Positions 20,568-32,800 of a stretch of DNA of 64,000 nucleotides are shown here, piece after piece. Under the pieces are notes generated by a model. That model worked only from the letters and a program-made list of their open reading frames with translations, was not told where the DNA came from and did not search any database. How positions within the stretch are numbered: the stretch's first letter is position 1; each line of letters starts with the position of its first letter. The translations under genes and the position numbers were made by a program. The stretch is from Neurospora tetraspora (Eukaryota; Ascomycota; Sordariomycetes; Sordariales; Sordariaceae), in NCBI RefSeq assembly GCF_033439725.1, contig NW_026944383.1:6882001-6946000 (forward strand), read 5' to 3'.

Positions 20568-22839
20568 GGATGATGTTGGATAAGCTTTTGGTTTGTTGGA
20601 AAGGATGGGCGCAACAACGATGCTGAGCCTCTTTCACGCGTTCGCTTCGAGATGGAATAGGGCTGTCACCATGCGCCAGTGACAAGGGGGCGCCGTGTGA
20701 TTCGCCAAAGGGAGGGGCCCTCGTCTAGAATCTCGAACGATGCGGGATGAATTTGGGTCGACTCCTGAACGATATCGAGCCGCGGTACCGGGGCTCCGAT
20801 GATAGCTGGATGCTGGCGCAAGGCGTAGTAATAGGGCGGGGTGGTGGTGGTGCGCTGCAGCAGGTGAACAGCTAACTCTGTCGGTACTGGTGACGGGGGG
20901 AATGTGTTCGGTTATGGTTAAGCTTCTTGTAAAGTCGAAGTAGACAAGACCAGGCTAATGTTTTGGGATCGAAGTTCGTCGTCTCGGTCTTGGGGTCAGC
21001 TGGCGGGTATGGGTGTGAAGCCGAGCGGCGTCCGGTACTTTGCAATGGGCAGAGCCAAGAGTTGATGTGCTTCGATGCGGTATGCTGATGGCCAGGCTGT
21101 GTGTGTGACAAGAGAAGATCTGCAGTGAGGATTGATGAATACCACACAGTGATTTCAGAAAAAGGTGTAAGCAGCCTTAAGAGGTAACTGGCGAGTCGGT
21201 AAGGTAGGTATACAGAGGACGAGAACTCGGAGTTGTCGACGCAGTCCAGGTGAGATACTCCGACAAGTCTAGCTACAAGTTACAATACTAGCAGCTAAAG
21301 CCTGTGGACTGGAGCTGAAGAATCGGCGATGAAAGGAAGGGAAACAAAAGTCGTTGTATCTTTTTGGGGAAGGGGAAGAATGGTATTCCGGCAGTACATA
21401 GTAGCTTCCACTGCTTACAATTGCTCTCTCCCCGGTGAATCTACCATTACCAGGGACTGGCATGGGAAAACCCACGGCAAGGAGGGCATGAGCGACATCG
21501 AACTGTGCGATGCTTGATCATAATTCTGGTGGTCTGTTTTATGCAGTAAATGATCTGATCTGGCCGCGACAAAGCCCATTGCCGCCCTCTGATTGGCTCC
21601 CCGGACCAGGGTGGTCTGTGGCCAGCCCGTCTCAGGTCAGGCCAGCGACCGAGACCGAGCAAAGGGGACCTGGCGCCATGGGTGAGCAGCCCAGGTCTTG
21701 GCAAAGCTTCGCACAAGTGAGAAAAGGGAAGTGGACTCTACCCCTCAGGACCCCATGGAAACCCCTGCCTCAACAGTCAACCACCACACCGAAACCATCT
21801 CCCAGACCCCGATGCGAGCCCATGATCCATTCATCAGCCGAGTTTCTTTCCCTTCTAGAAAAAGCGCCAAGATAAAGATTCGTCATGCTTACACGGTTTT
21901 GGAATGTCATTCCTGCCCCGGCCGCCGGGACCGGACCCTTCTTCATTCCATCTTCAATGAATGTCTTATGTGTGTCCGTGTGTACAACTGCATCAACCAA
22001 CCGACACGAGCCGCGGCCGTTAGGTAGGTACCTCTATGTGTCGACGGTAAGGTACGGTACATACATACATATGTACACCTTCCTTATTGCGGGCGGACGG
22101 GAATGCGGCAACAACGGTTCAACGGTCACTCAACAGCCAACGGTCACAACGGGTCGGCTAAGGTATATGATTTATGTAAGCGACAGGTTCCATCACTTCT
22201 ATCACTTACACTTACAGACACACACCATTATCCTTCACATCTTCAGCCAGCCATGTCTAGTATTACCTAAGTACCGAGCCTACCCATCTATACAGTGCTT
22301 AGTTCACAACATCCGACGGCCGACGGAACCGTACCATCGTAAGACAACTTTTGTTTGAATGCTACCTCGCTCGCTACCAACTTCTCCGGAGTCCAGGGAC
22401 TCTTGTTTTATGCAGATGGCATGGTGCCATTTCTGACGACTTGACGGGAAGCGAAAAGTTCTGGGCGTCTCCTCGGGTCCAGGCTCGTTTGGATCATGTA
22501 GACACGGGTAGGTACCGAGGTAAGATGAGACAAGACAACATCGATCGATCCATCTGATAAGATAACAGTGAGAAAGAGGCGTTTGTCATTACGGGATCTC
22601 AGCGCCGTGTTTCACCTATGTACGGATATAAATCTCGGAGACTAAACGTAAACCGCTAGACTAGCAGTTCTAGACTATAGCGATAGTGTCATGTTAAATA
22701 GCCAAGAATCGCTTGCTCTGTTAGTTTGTAGACATATTGTACCTAAACCATACGTATGATCACATAACCAAAAGATCTCTCTCTTCCTCATCCCCATCTC
22801 TATCCCGGTCCAGATCTCATCATGACATCCCCCTCTACT
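20568..22839. other. Intergenic region upstream of the flavoprotein
   Basis: About 2.3 kb, with no supported gene. It should hold the promoter of the monooxygenase and the 3' UTR of VPS53. Short GGTA-rich runs occur around 22020-22060. Confidence 0.5.
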
Positions 22840-25565
22840 CTAATCATCCCTCTTCCCAAACCTCGCTCCCAGCGCTCCAATATCCCTCCTAAAGAAATTC
22901 CCAATATTCTTCAAATTCTCATTAATCGTCGCTTTTTCCGTTGCCGCTGTTGCTGTTCCTGCACTTGTCGTCCCCTCCGTCGCACTCATATCCCTCGCCG
23001 CACTTAACAACTTCTCACCCAAACTCGTCGCCGCATCAAATCTGCTCGTCACACTACCACTCCCTTGTGAGGCATGATGTCCTGCTGAGCCAACTATCCC
23101 TATCCCACCGACGCCGCCGATGCCGCCGATGCCGCCGCTTCCCATGGAAGCAAACAGCGGTGTTAGAAGCGGGGAATTTTGGACTAAAGTCCGACCTACG
23201 CCGGCCCCGTCGCGGTGAATGGAAAAGAGCTCGAGCAGGTGCGAGTGGTCCTTCTTAGGCACGCCCTTGAGCTCGAGGATGCGCTTGAAGTTGGCATCGG
23301 AGCGGTCGCCGATGATGTTGAGGTAGGCTTGTACGAGGCCTTCGGGAGGGGAGGGGCGGACTTGGAGGGTTTTGAGAAGCGGGTCGATCTTGGTCATGGA
23401 TTGGTTGACGCGCTTGATGTAGCTTGCTGGAGGGGGAGGGGGCGGTGGAGCGTTGGGGTCTGAAGGGGTGCCGGGGGGTGGGTGGTTGGTGTTGTGGAAG
23501 GAGAGGAGGTTTTGGAAGGCTTTGGTTAGGGTGTATTTGTCTAGGAGCATCTGGTTGAATTTTGTTAGCAAGGTGATTTGTTGAAGGAGGAGGAAGAAGA
23601 AGAGGGGAGAAAGACTCACCTGCTCAGCGCCAACTTCGCAAACAGGGCGGCACTGCACCACGTTGCTGATATACGAGTTGGCTATGTTCTCCACCAGATG
23701 GTCACAGAACGCGCGAGCATATTGCGGCTTGACCACCAATGGGAGGATCTCCGCCGTCTTGCCATTGACATTCTTCAGCAGCTCGCTCACGTACGAGCTG
23801 TGATCACTGACACTTTCCATCCTGCTCCAGTTCGTGTTCTTCATCTCTCGCCATGCCGGTTCGCAGTCCACCTCAACCTTGTGCACCAAGGCGTGCACGG
23901 CCGCACTGGCAACGCCCATAAAGGCATCTGCTTGGGTCGAAAGATCAACCTTGGATGCCATCTCGGGGTCGATCCTCTTCTTGATGTTGTCTTCAAGCTG
24001 GTTGGCATTGGTGTGCCAAAAGTCCGCAGTGTTGAGGACCAATATGATGTCCTGCACCGGAGGCCCCTGTGATCCTCCCCGCTGGAGGATGGTGAAGAGA
24101 ACTTGCTGGGCGTATTCGTCCAAGTACTTGGCCAGTGTTTTTGCCAGATCCAGCAGCCGCTCGCCAGTAGACAGCTTGGCGCACTGTGAAAGCGTGAGCT
24201 TGTAAAAGTGGAAGAGTTCGATGGCCGAGGGGATGACCGCCTGTGGCGAGAACTCCTCGTCTGGCGGTATCAACGGTTGCGACTTGTACTTTGGTATCAT
24301 CCCAGCCAGAGTCTTGTCCTGCGACTCTACCCATAGACTCAGATACGGTTCGAATGCGACCGAGATAGAGCCATTGAAGTTTGATACCCGATCATCCGCC
24401 GAGCTCAACGTATCAATGCTAGCCCGGACTTCGCTCGAAAACCGGCGCTCCAGGCTCTGCTCAAAGTCCATCGTCTCTTGCAAGCAACTCAACAGCAGAT
24501 TCACATCGATCTTGTTGGTGCCTCCATCCGTCCTCCGCATGCTTTTCTCCAGTATCCCCTTGAAATCCTCCCTGGTGCCATCGCAAAACGCCATCGACAA
24601 CGTCTCGTTGACGCGCCAGTGGGCTGGGAAGATGGCAGCATGCTCGCTCTCGTGGGTTTGCAACATCCGTCGGAACCAGGCATAGCGCCGCCCAATGTTG
24701 TCCAAGTTGCCCGCCTCGTCGTTGCCCCGGAAGACGGACCGGTACTCGCGCAACTCGGTGTTGACATACCACGTCATCAACCGCGCCTTTGCCTGCTCCC
24801 CTAGCGCGTCCATGACCAGACAAGCTTCCGCCAGCGTGCCGCGCCGGGCGGCCACCTCGCCCTTGGCGAACGCCAGCTCAAAGTCCTCGCACACCTGTTC
24901 CAAGAGTTCCCGTTGTAGCTCGCTGACGTTTCGGCTCAGGACGGCGATCTGCTCGATGCTTCGGTAGCTGTTAAAGTGGCGCATCAGCTGGAGCACGGCT
25001 TGCAGGAGGCCGGCGCACTCGCGGTACTGGCGGGTCTTGGCCAAGCCTCGGAGCTGGTCGTAGGCGGTTGTGAGCATCTGCAGGCGCTTGAGGGCGGTCA
25101 TGCTGTGGGTGAGGTTGCGCTTTGTGCCGTCGAGTCGCTTGATGTCGGCGGTCATGGTGGTGATGTCTCGCTCGGTCTGCAGGGCGCGGTTGCGGACGCT
25201 CTCGATGCGCTGGAATAGGGAGGCCAGCTCGGCCTGGGCGGACTGCATGCGCTCGAGCGACGAGTCGGGCCCGTAGGCCTGGGCGGTCTCGAGCGAGTCG
25301 ATCGACTTGGTGAGCTCATCCTTGTGTCGCTGGAGGGTGGACGATACGCGGCCGACGGAGGAGACGGTGGACGGGTGGGAGAAGAGGAGGTTGAGGTGCG
25401 CGATCGGGTCGTATTCAACTGTGATCGGCGGCGACAATGTTTTAGTATGATGACGTGCCAGTAGTACCAGGACCCTGCGGGCACCGTAATAGCTGAGACC
25501 TGTAGATGGATTATAAATCACGTACCCGAATCAAGCGACAACTGCTCCGCCAAAACGATGTTCAT
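22840..25565 (-). CDS. VPS53: Vps53, GARP/EARP tethering complex subunit
   Basis: Three exons: 25526-25565 (13 codons plus one base), 23620-25418 and 22840-23550, giving 849 residues. Intron 1 is 107 nt (GTACGT, branch ACTAAAAC). Intron 2 is 69 nt (GTGAGT, GCTAAC) and has no stop, so an unspliced reading would hide it. Vps53 features include the N-terminal heptad region (YDPIAHLNLLFSHPSTVSS; DIKRLDGTKRNLTHSM), RRYAWFRRML, FPAHWRVNETLSMAFC and DVNLLLSCLQETMDFEQSLE. The C-terminal region continues to a Gly/Ile-rich linker near the end. GARP (Vps51-54) captures endosome-derived vesicles at the trans-Golgi. The COG complex was considered but does not fit these motifs. Confidence 0.92.
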
Positions 25566-28392
25566 GATGGCAGCTTTGGAGGTAGGGAACGAGGGGTAGT
25601 AGTGTCAGCTTGTGTGTGGGAAACGGTGTCCTCGGGGAAACCCAATCATTCATTAGCTTCCACCGGAGAGACGAAAAGAATGTGGGATCTCGACTATTCT
25701 CGAAGGAAAAAAGGAGGCTTCCACTTCCAGGAAGCAACAGGATCCAGGATTCTCGGCCGCTGTTACACCGTAGCTTTCCCCGGTTGCTGGTGTTATTGAA
25801 GTGTCCACATGGGGATGGGATGTTATGGATCAATTGATCTTATCGCTGATTGCGATGCTGTCAGCAGCAAGGAGAGAGGCCTGCAAGGTACCTGCTGGGG
25901 TGGCCTGTGCTCCCTTTCCACGAGTGGGGTAATCCAAGATGGACCCCTTCCCGGCTTCCCGCTTTTCGGGGCGTTTTCGGGCGAGGTCCGGGTGCCCGTT
26001 GGGCCCCGCCGGCCCCGTCCACTTTTACGGCGGCATTTCCGCTCTCCCCGCTCGGGCCCCGCCGGGAGCACCTTGCACGGCTCCACTCTCGGGTACCGTC
26101 ATCCTCTTTTCAGCTCCGGTCCTCCCACGCACCACGAAGTTTCCGTCATCACCGGCGTGAACTAGTGGACAGAGGCACGCAGTTCTGCTGAATGCTGATG
26201 CGCCAGATTCGCCAGTGTACCTCTTCGATGACTCGTCCCATAACTCCTGACTGACATACAGTTCGGTCGATCAATCTTGTTTCAGACGATGGATGGATGC
26301 ATAGATGGTCAACGCAGGCTAGAGTCAACAAGGTATCATTCAGGCGCAACGGGTCATCTCACATCTGGCCTCGTTCACCCAACAGATCTCTAGTAATACG
26401 TAGGATAAGGTTCATCATCACCATGGACGACGACGACGACGACGACGTTCGTTGGCGCGGTCGTCTTTCTTTCCTCCTGTCCCTTCCTTGTTTCATCATC
26501 GTCATCTGCGACCTCTGCAACGTTCTGATACAACCATCGATCGAACTATGTAAAGAACACTGAAAGGTCCACTTGGAGTGTCCTCCTGCGTTTCAACCCA
26601 ACTTACCAACTCTCTCCTGTCGACCGTTGGTTCTTTGGGTTCCCAACAGTACGGTAGCAAATGGGCAGCAAGCGTGTGAGATCGAAGATAGGGTTTGTGC
26701 GGAACAACTTGGCCGGCGTTCGTGCCAGCAAAGCAGATCCAGGTGGAAATCGTTCGAGGTGTGCATTGCCAAACACTTGCGTTCCTCTTTTTTAAGGGTG
26801 TTTTTTTTTTCTTCCTAGTTACATCAGTTGTCAGAGCCGCAAACGCCAAGTTTCTTGGTGTTTTTGCTAAGATCGAACAGTATGGAAAGGTGGGTGATTT
26901 GACATATGGTTCATGTTGTACCATCTTCCTTCGTGAGCTCGGCGAGTTCTCCTTATCTTTATTTCTTTTCAGTTTATCCAGGCCATGTTTCGTTCTCAGC
27001 TGGGCTGGTGGGTTTGAATAGCTTCACCTTACTTTTTCTTCCATCTTTTTATCTCCGAGTAACCACCTCCATTCTCGCAACCCGGCATACACATGACATA
27101 TCCCATCTCAGCTTGCATGGTATTTTGCATTTATCCGTTATTTATGTTGCTCTGATATTCTTCGGTATTTTTGACCATTAACGATTGGGTTCATGCACCC
27201 CTGGGTTGGCTGCTCAGCTTGATGTGTAGTGTCTGGCCCGTCTTTTGTGTGCCACCACTGAGTTTCTGTTTAACAGCCAATGGGGTGAGTACACTTACAT
27301 GGGCGTAGTAGTCACCATAACAAGCACGTGAATTCGAAATGTGAGTGTCCCTTTGGCATTTACATAAGAGTCCTTGGGCAGCGATGTTGAACTTGTTTTG
27401 GACTTCTGGATGTTCCTCGGCATTCCGGTTAAGCAAGTAAAAGTCTTGCACAACGGACATGTGGATATCTGTTGTTCTATCCAACTATGGTTTCAAGGAA
27501 TAAGAGTGAATGGTTTCTTGTTGAAAACCAACGGCCATGTGTGGGAGGTGGGATAGATCGGATAATAGAATCAATCCCGTCTTTGATTGGAGGCAGAGAG
27601 TATCGAGACATGTAGGGACCAAGACACCCAATATGCGTTTAAAACTTGCCCGTAGATCCCACCACCACCCGCTGTTAGATGAGGGAACGTTGGGCAACAT
27701 GACAGGTCTTACGCATATGTATCATCAACATCTGGCGACATAGGTAGCGTTGTGGTGAGGAAAATGTTTCTTGAGAATTGCTTCCTGTCCAGCAGTCTAT
27801 CCATCATAAAAAATACTGTACAACTTTGCCCTGTCGCTCACCCCTTTTGTTTTGGTATATCCTTTTACAACGGAGCAACCACTGGTCGCTCGTGGGCGCT
27901 GCAATGTGAATGGTTGAAACTGAACTCCTAAACCCGAAACTTCCAAACTGTGTGAAAAACATACCAGAAAGCAGATGAGAGAAATAAAAAGGGCGCCTGA
28001 AGAAAAGAAGCCATACCAAAGAAAAAGGACGAAGGGAGAGAACAAGAGAAAACTGAACGCGAACATGGTATCTCTGAAAGACAAAAGAAAGAAAAGCTGT
28101 GTACCCGTTACAAGGGTTGTCCTTTTGAGCCGATGATCTCCAACGCTCCATTCATCAAGGGGCGAACTTAGTGTTACGCAAAGAATCGAGCGCCACGAGT
28201 CCGATGCCCAAAAAGGTACCAAGGTGTCATTCGTGGTAGAGACATGCATGCAGAGACGCCAACCGAAACGGCGTCCAATGACAGATGTCAGCCACACTTC
28301 GCTGAACGGCCTCGGGACGACCACGTTAGCGGGCAGGGCGCTCTAGACTACAGTGGCTGTTTGTGTTTCAGCTCACGTTGCTGTCATGACAC
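25566..28392. other. Intergenic, no gene supported
   Basis: About 2.8 kb. It includes a GC-rich island at 25930-26090, and at 26422-26448 a GAC run in an ATG frame (M followed by seven Asp and a hydrophobic stretch, 46 codons). The latter is too weak to call. The remainder shows no recognisable protein and probably includes the VPS53 promoter and the 3' UTR of the GH18 gene. Confidence 0.45.
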
Positions 28393-29827
28393 TCAAGAGC
28401 TATGCAGTGTTCGGAAACCCGCCGTGATTAAGCTCCGTTTACTGTCTTTAACATCCGATGGTGCGCTCGAGTAAAAGAGACCCTGGATGAGAATAGCATC
28501 AGCGATTTGCTTTTCGATCAGAGAACGGCCCGTCAAGCTGAGTGTCTCGGAGGGAAAAGTATGGTACTCTGTGGAAGCAGTGGCCAATAAAACATCGGGA
28601 AATGTGGGAGCAACTTACACCGAGTCCCTTTTGCTTGCAAAACGTGGCCTTGGCCTTCACTGTATCCGGATTATCGTAAGTGACGAACCCACCGTCTCCG
28701 CCCACACACTGGGCGGCAACGGCCCGCTTGTCAACTTGTTCCTTCGTTCCTCGTCGTGGTAGCTGACAATACTCGAAGGATCCATCGTCGCCGCCCCCGG
28801 CACCCTGGAACTTGTGGCCTGAGCCGCTCGCGTGGAGAAAACTGCGGCCAAAGAGGGGGATCCCAAACAAGATTTTCTTGCCCGGAACACCAGAAGCCAT
28901 CAGATATTGCACACTCGACGCCCCTGATGCTTCATCCTTGTTCATTGCGTAAAGCTGGCAGTGATGCCCGCTCCTGTGTGACCAAGGACCGAAGTAATCA
29001 TACGCCATCAGGTTAATGGAGTCCAAGTATTCAGCTGCCTGCCGCAGATTGATATTCTGCAAGATGGGCTTGGCCCCAGGGAGAGCAGCGGTGAGCAGGT
29101 AACGGTCCTCGGGAAGGTGGATGCGAATCGCGGCCAGTAAAGATACGAAGTCGCTTCCCTGTTGCGGGGAGCAGGGATAGTCCCATACAACTGGTGCTGT
29201 CAGTCAAACACTCATCTCAACAAGATCATTGGGGATTTGTACTTGTGTGGCGAGGCAAGACTGATTGGGCCTCCTCACGCGTACGTGGTCATTGGCTACG
29301 GTGCTGGGCGCGGAGAGATGAGGAGAAGGAGAAGGAGCCATACTGTCTATCCCATCCAAGCCGGATGCTTCCACCAGGCCGCGAGCGGACTGTGCAAAGT
29401 TGTCACGGAGGATGGCGCTAGAAGCCACCAGTGTGAATGTCTCACTGGAAGCGCCGCCCCCAATGGATAAGACCACTTGCAGATGGGGATATTTCTGCTT
29501 GAGATGCATCAAGGACCCGAGAGCCCCCTGGACACCGTCACAAGACGCTGTGGCATCTGCCCACTCATCGCTGAGCTACCGGAACAAGTCAGCTGAAGTG
29601 CTTAACAATGGAAGATGGCGTCGGAACAAACTTACAAACACCCCTCCATCTGGCATGATGTTGGCAAAGGCATAGTAAACACGGTTAATGCATCCGTAGT
29701 TGAGTGAAGCAGGAGTGTCACCCCGGTACACGCTGTGATTCGGCCAGTATACGGCATTGTTGTAGAGAACGTTGGCCGCGCTTGTGATGCGCGACTTGCG
29801 AGAAACGGAGGGGAAGCTCATGGCCAA
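28393..29827 (-). CDS. GH18 chitinase-like protein with altered catalytic motif
   Basis: Four exons: 29636-29827, 29344-29575, 28619-29190 and 28393-28482, giving 361 residues with introns of 60, 152 and 136 nt. The start has no signal peptide; it begins just before NNAVYWPNHSVYRGDTP, as in intracellular fungal GH18 proteins. The fold motifs are present: VVLSIGGGAS (SxGG), INLMAYDYFGPWS, GIPLFGRSFL, GGFVTYDNPDTVKAKATFC and a C-terminal GLFYSSAPSDVK where active relatives have GLFYWTG. The catalytic DxxDxDxE motif should be DGIDIDWE but reads DGIDIVWD at residues 138-145. The middle Asp and the acid/base Glu are therefore replaced. An alternative acceptor 6 nt upstream does not restore them. 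The protein is probably inactive as a hydrolase and may bind chitin. Confidence 0.85.
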
Positions 29828-32800
29828 GGTGGACTCTTCTAAGCGTGATGATGATGGAGACCAGGTGGCGATTTAGGGCTGGAGCAGGAGATGATGGTGG
29901 AGACTGATGGAGAACCCTCAAAACATGGAGAAGCGGACACGATCATGGAGCTCATTTATGGATAGGGGAACTAAGGAAGAAGTACCGGAGACTTGATGAA
30001 TGAGGCTTGTGCCAGCTCATTTTTGTTGGACCGATGTGTTTGAGGTGCTGCTGGTCGGGCAGCAAGGACGAAAGAAGAGTGGCAGATTGCCTTGACGTGC
30101 GTCTATATGGCTACCCTTCTTTTGATGGGACAACTGGTTCCCAGACCTTGGGGTTCTTGGGACGGTGAGCAAACCAGGCAACTTGCCCATGGCAGTGGAG
30201 CAACGCGGATACCCGAATTGGCTCAAAGATCGGAATTCGCAAACCCTAGTTGCTGCATGACATGACGTTGTCTGCGAGGGTGTGTCAACGAGGGAGAGGG
30301 TGTATTGAGGAAAGGAAAGGATAAGCGGTACCTCTATGGGCAGGCCAGAGATGCACCGCTGCGTATTCACAAGACCAGTGAAGCACGTCAAAAAGAGTGG
30401 GAGAAATGTAACGAGAATCCGGGCGGTTAACACGGGAGATTCCAATGAGATGTAGGAGTCGGTGATCGGAATCTTTTGTGGTGGTTGGGTTGTAGCGAAG
30501 ATTTCCTAGGGCTGACTTTCCCCGTCCAATTTTATGCCATTTTTACTGTCAATAAATCCTCGACCTGTGGCATTGGGATAATCTGCCTTGACTCGGCTAT
30601 TGGGCCTCAGTTTGGAGGACCTGGAGTCAGGTCTGGAGGGCTCTACACGAGTCTACTTTTCCGCAGGTTGAAGACTTAAGCTCTCTGGTGGTGATTTCCG
30701 CCCAACAAATTTCCAACTTCGATTGTGCTTAACAGGGGCATATGGTATTTACCCTCAGTGCCATGGTCATCCTCGCAAATGACAAACTTCGGCCTATTCT
30801 CCGGGGAACCCACCACAGGTTGGTACCGGTCTATCCACCCCCAGATGTAGCACTCGCCAGCAGGAAAAAAGCGAGGTTTCTGGAGAGACCTGAGGGGCTC
30901 TCCCGAGACCCAGAGATGGTGGACCGCCCATTATCTCGGAAACTCAAGGGTCCATGAGCTGGGGCACCCGGCTGGCTCGCACATGGTGTGCGTGAGGTGT
31001 GGATGGACAAAGATTCCGAAGAAACGAGGTGGCCGGTCGACAACCGAGGGCGCTAGTGACTGGTCGCCTCGTAGAAGGGGTTTTCGCTTTCGGAAGTTTT
31101 ACGGCATCGTCCTGCGACTATTCTCAAACCTGGCTGTCGATTGTCGATCTATTAGCTGGGATTATGCGGTTGGGAAGATTGTGCTCCACGGCCATCGTGG
31201 GGAAGTTGGAAGATGGATCTGATTTGAATGAAGCGAAGTGGAAGCCGTTGAGTGAGACCTGTGGATGAGGTTGAAGTGAAGAGACTTCATCGGGGCGGGG
31301 AAGTTGGAAACTCAGGCCAGTCTCCCCCGCCGCCCCAAGATGGAGAACTGAAATTGGAAACCGCAAGCTGTGCTGTCAAGGTGAGTGGCTTGGCTATGGC
31401 CTTGAAAGGGCAGGAGCGAGGCCGTGACTGCGACGGCATCCGTTCAATTCCTAGCAGTGGAAGGAGTGAACAACACAAAGGTCACGAACAGGGTCAGGGG
31501 GGTGAGTTTGTCAAATGCGCCTACCCTTATTTTCCACATTGTTGCTTACTGCCACTGGTACCTCTCTGCCCTGTCTCGTTACCACGTTCCTGGCCGTTGT
31601 GCAATGTCTCGACAACGGATTATTTTGAGGTGAGACACCCAACAGAGGAGGCTGAGCTGATGTAGGGTATCTGCCCGAATTCGATTGCGATGCTGTTTCC
31701 AGAAATTTTTAACGTTTTGCTGCCCGTTGAAAGATGACGAGGAAGCCCGATTTGGAATGATGTAACGTCCTAAAACACACAGCCCAAGCCGTGTCTTCCA
31801 CATGGCAGTTCCTGAGAGACCCTTCCAAATTAGTCATCACTGGGCAGTAAAAGCCCCTGTCGTCACTGAGGATTTTGTTAGGGTACAGCTGATAGCGTAC
31901 CTAACCTACCCTGCCACTCCGGCTGGCCAGCTCCAATTGGGCTTCTGTTCCTGAATTTCTACCACGTCAGGGGGCAGGACATCATGAACCTCAACCTCAA
32001 CCTCAACCTCAACCGGGCTACCTCGACACAACAAACACAAAGCCTCACTACGTGTCCGACACTCCGGTCTCAACGCCTTAACCTCCGATTTCTTTCTTTT
32101 TGCGCCCCCCACGACATCGTATCCTCGCCATGTTGTGACGTGTTCCACGCCGCTCCAAAAACCCGAGTCACTTACACCAGGCTGCTGTTGATGTCCAATT
32201 CAACACAAGTATTGGATACTGACAGCATCGCTGGATTCCATCCCGTTCGTGCCTGGCCACTTCTTGGGTCACTAGAGGACGCATCATGCAGCCAACTCAA
32301 CAATTTTAAGCACACCCGCCGGTGTCCAGGAACCACCCAAAGTGGCTTGATGTCCGGCTGTCTAGCCTCGACCGTGAGGAGCTGTCATGTCTTCCTTCAG
32401 TCAGTGCAGCAACATACGGAGAAAAAAGTTGCACGCGACGTCTTGGTACTTGATGCTGCACCTCCAGTTGCACAACCGCCAGTCGTGCCATGGCAAGCTC
32501 TTCTCTAGCTGGTCGGTATTTCTCCGATGCGCCCTGCCCGAAACCGTGAGTGGATCTCACAGAACTTCAAGAGCAGGAGTCCTGGAAGAGTGCCTCGTGC
32601 GTCCATATGATAACTCCTGTTGTGTCCAATTTCTCATGTGGCTTGCCGGCATGGAAAAAGACCATCTGCAGCTGAAAGACATGCAGCGGGCGGAACCTTC
32701 CACGTTGCTTCGCTTGGAATTCAAGCAGCGCTCTTTTTTGTCCTTGTTGTCGACAACGTCTGGTCATACAAGCAAGACGTGCCGTACACGAAGGAGCATC

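Noticed and set aside
23215-25276. Several plus-strand frames of 80-164 codons
   Set aside because: Antisense shadows of VPS53 exons.
22840-25565. COG complex subunit as identity of the large minus gene
   Set aside because: Coiled N-terminus is similar, but NETLSMAFC and LLLSCLQETMDFEQ fit Vps53.
30017-30445. 142-codon minus frame with a signal-peptide-like start
   Set aside because: After the hydrophobic start it has no domain, cysteine pattern or family resemblance; lies in the GH18 promoter region.
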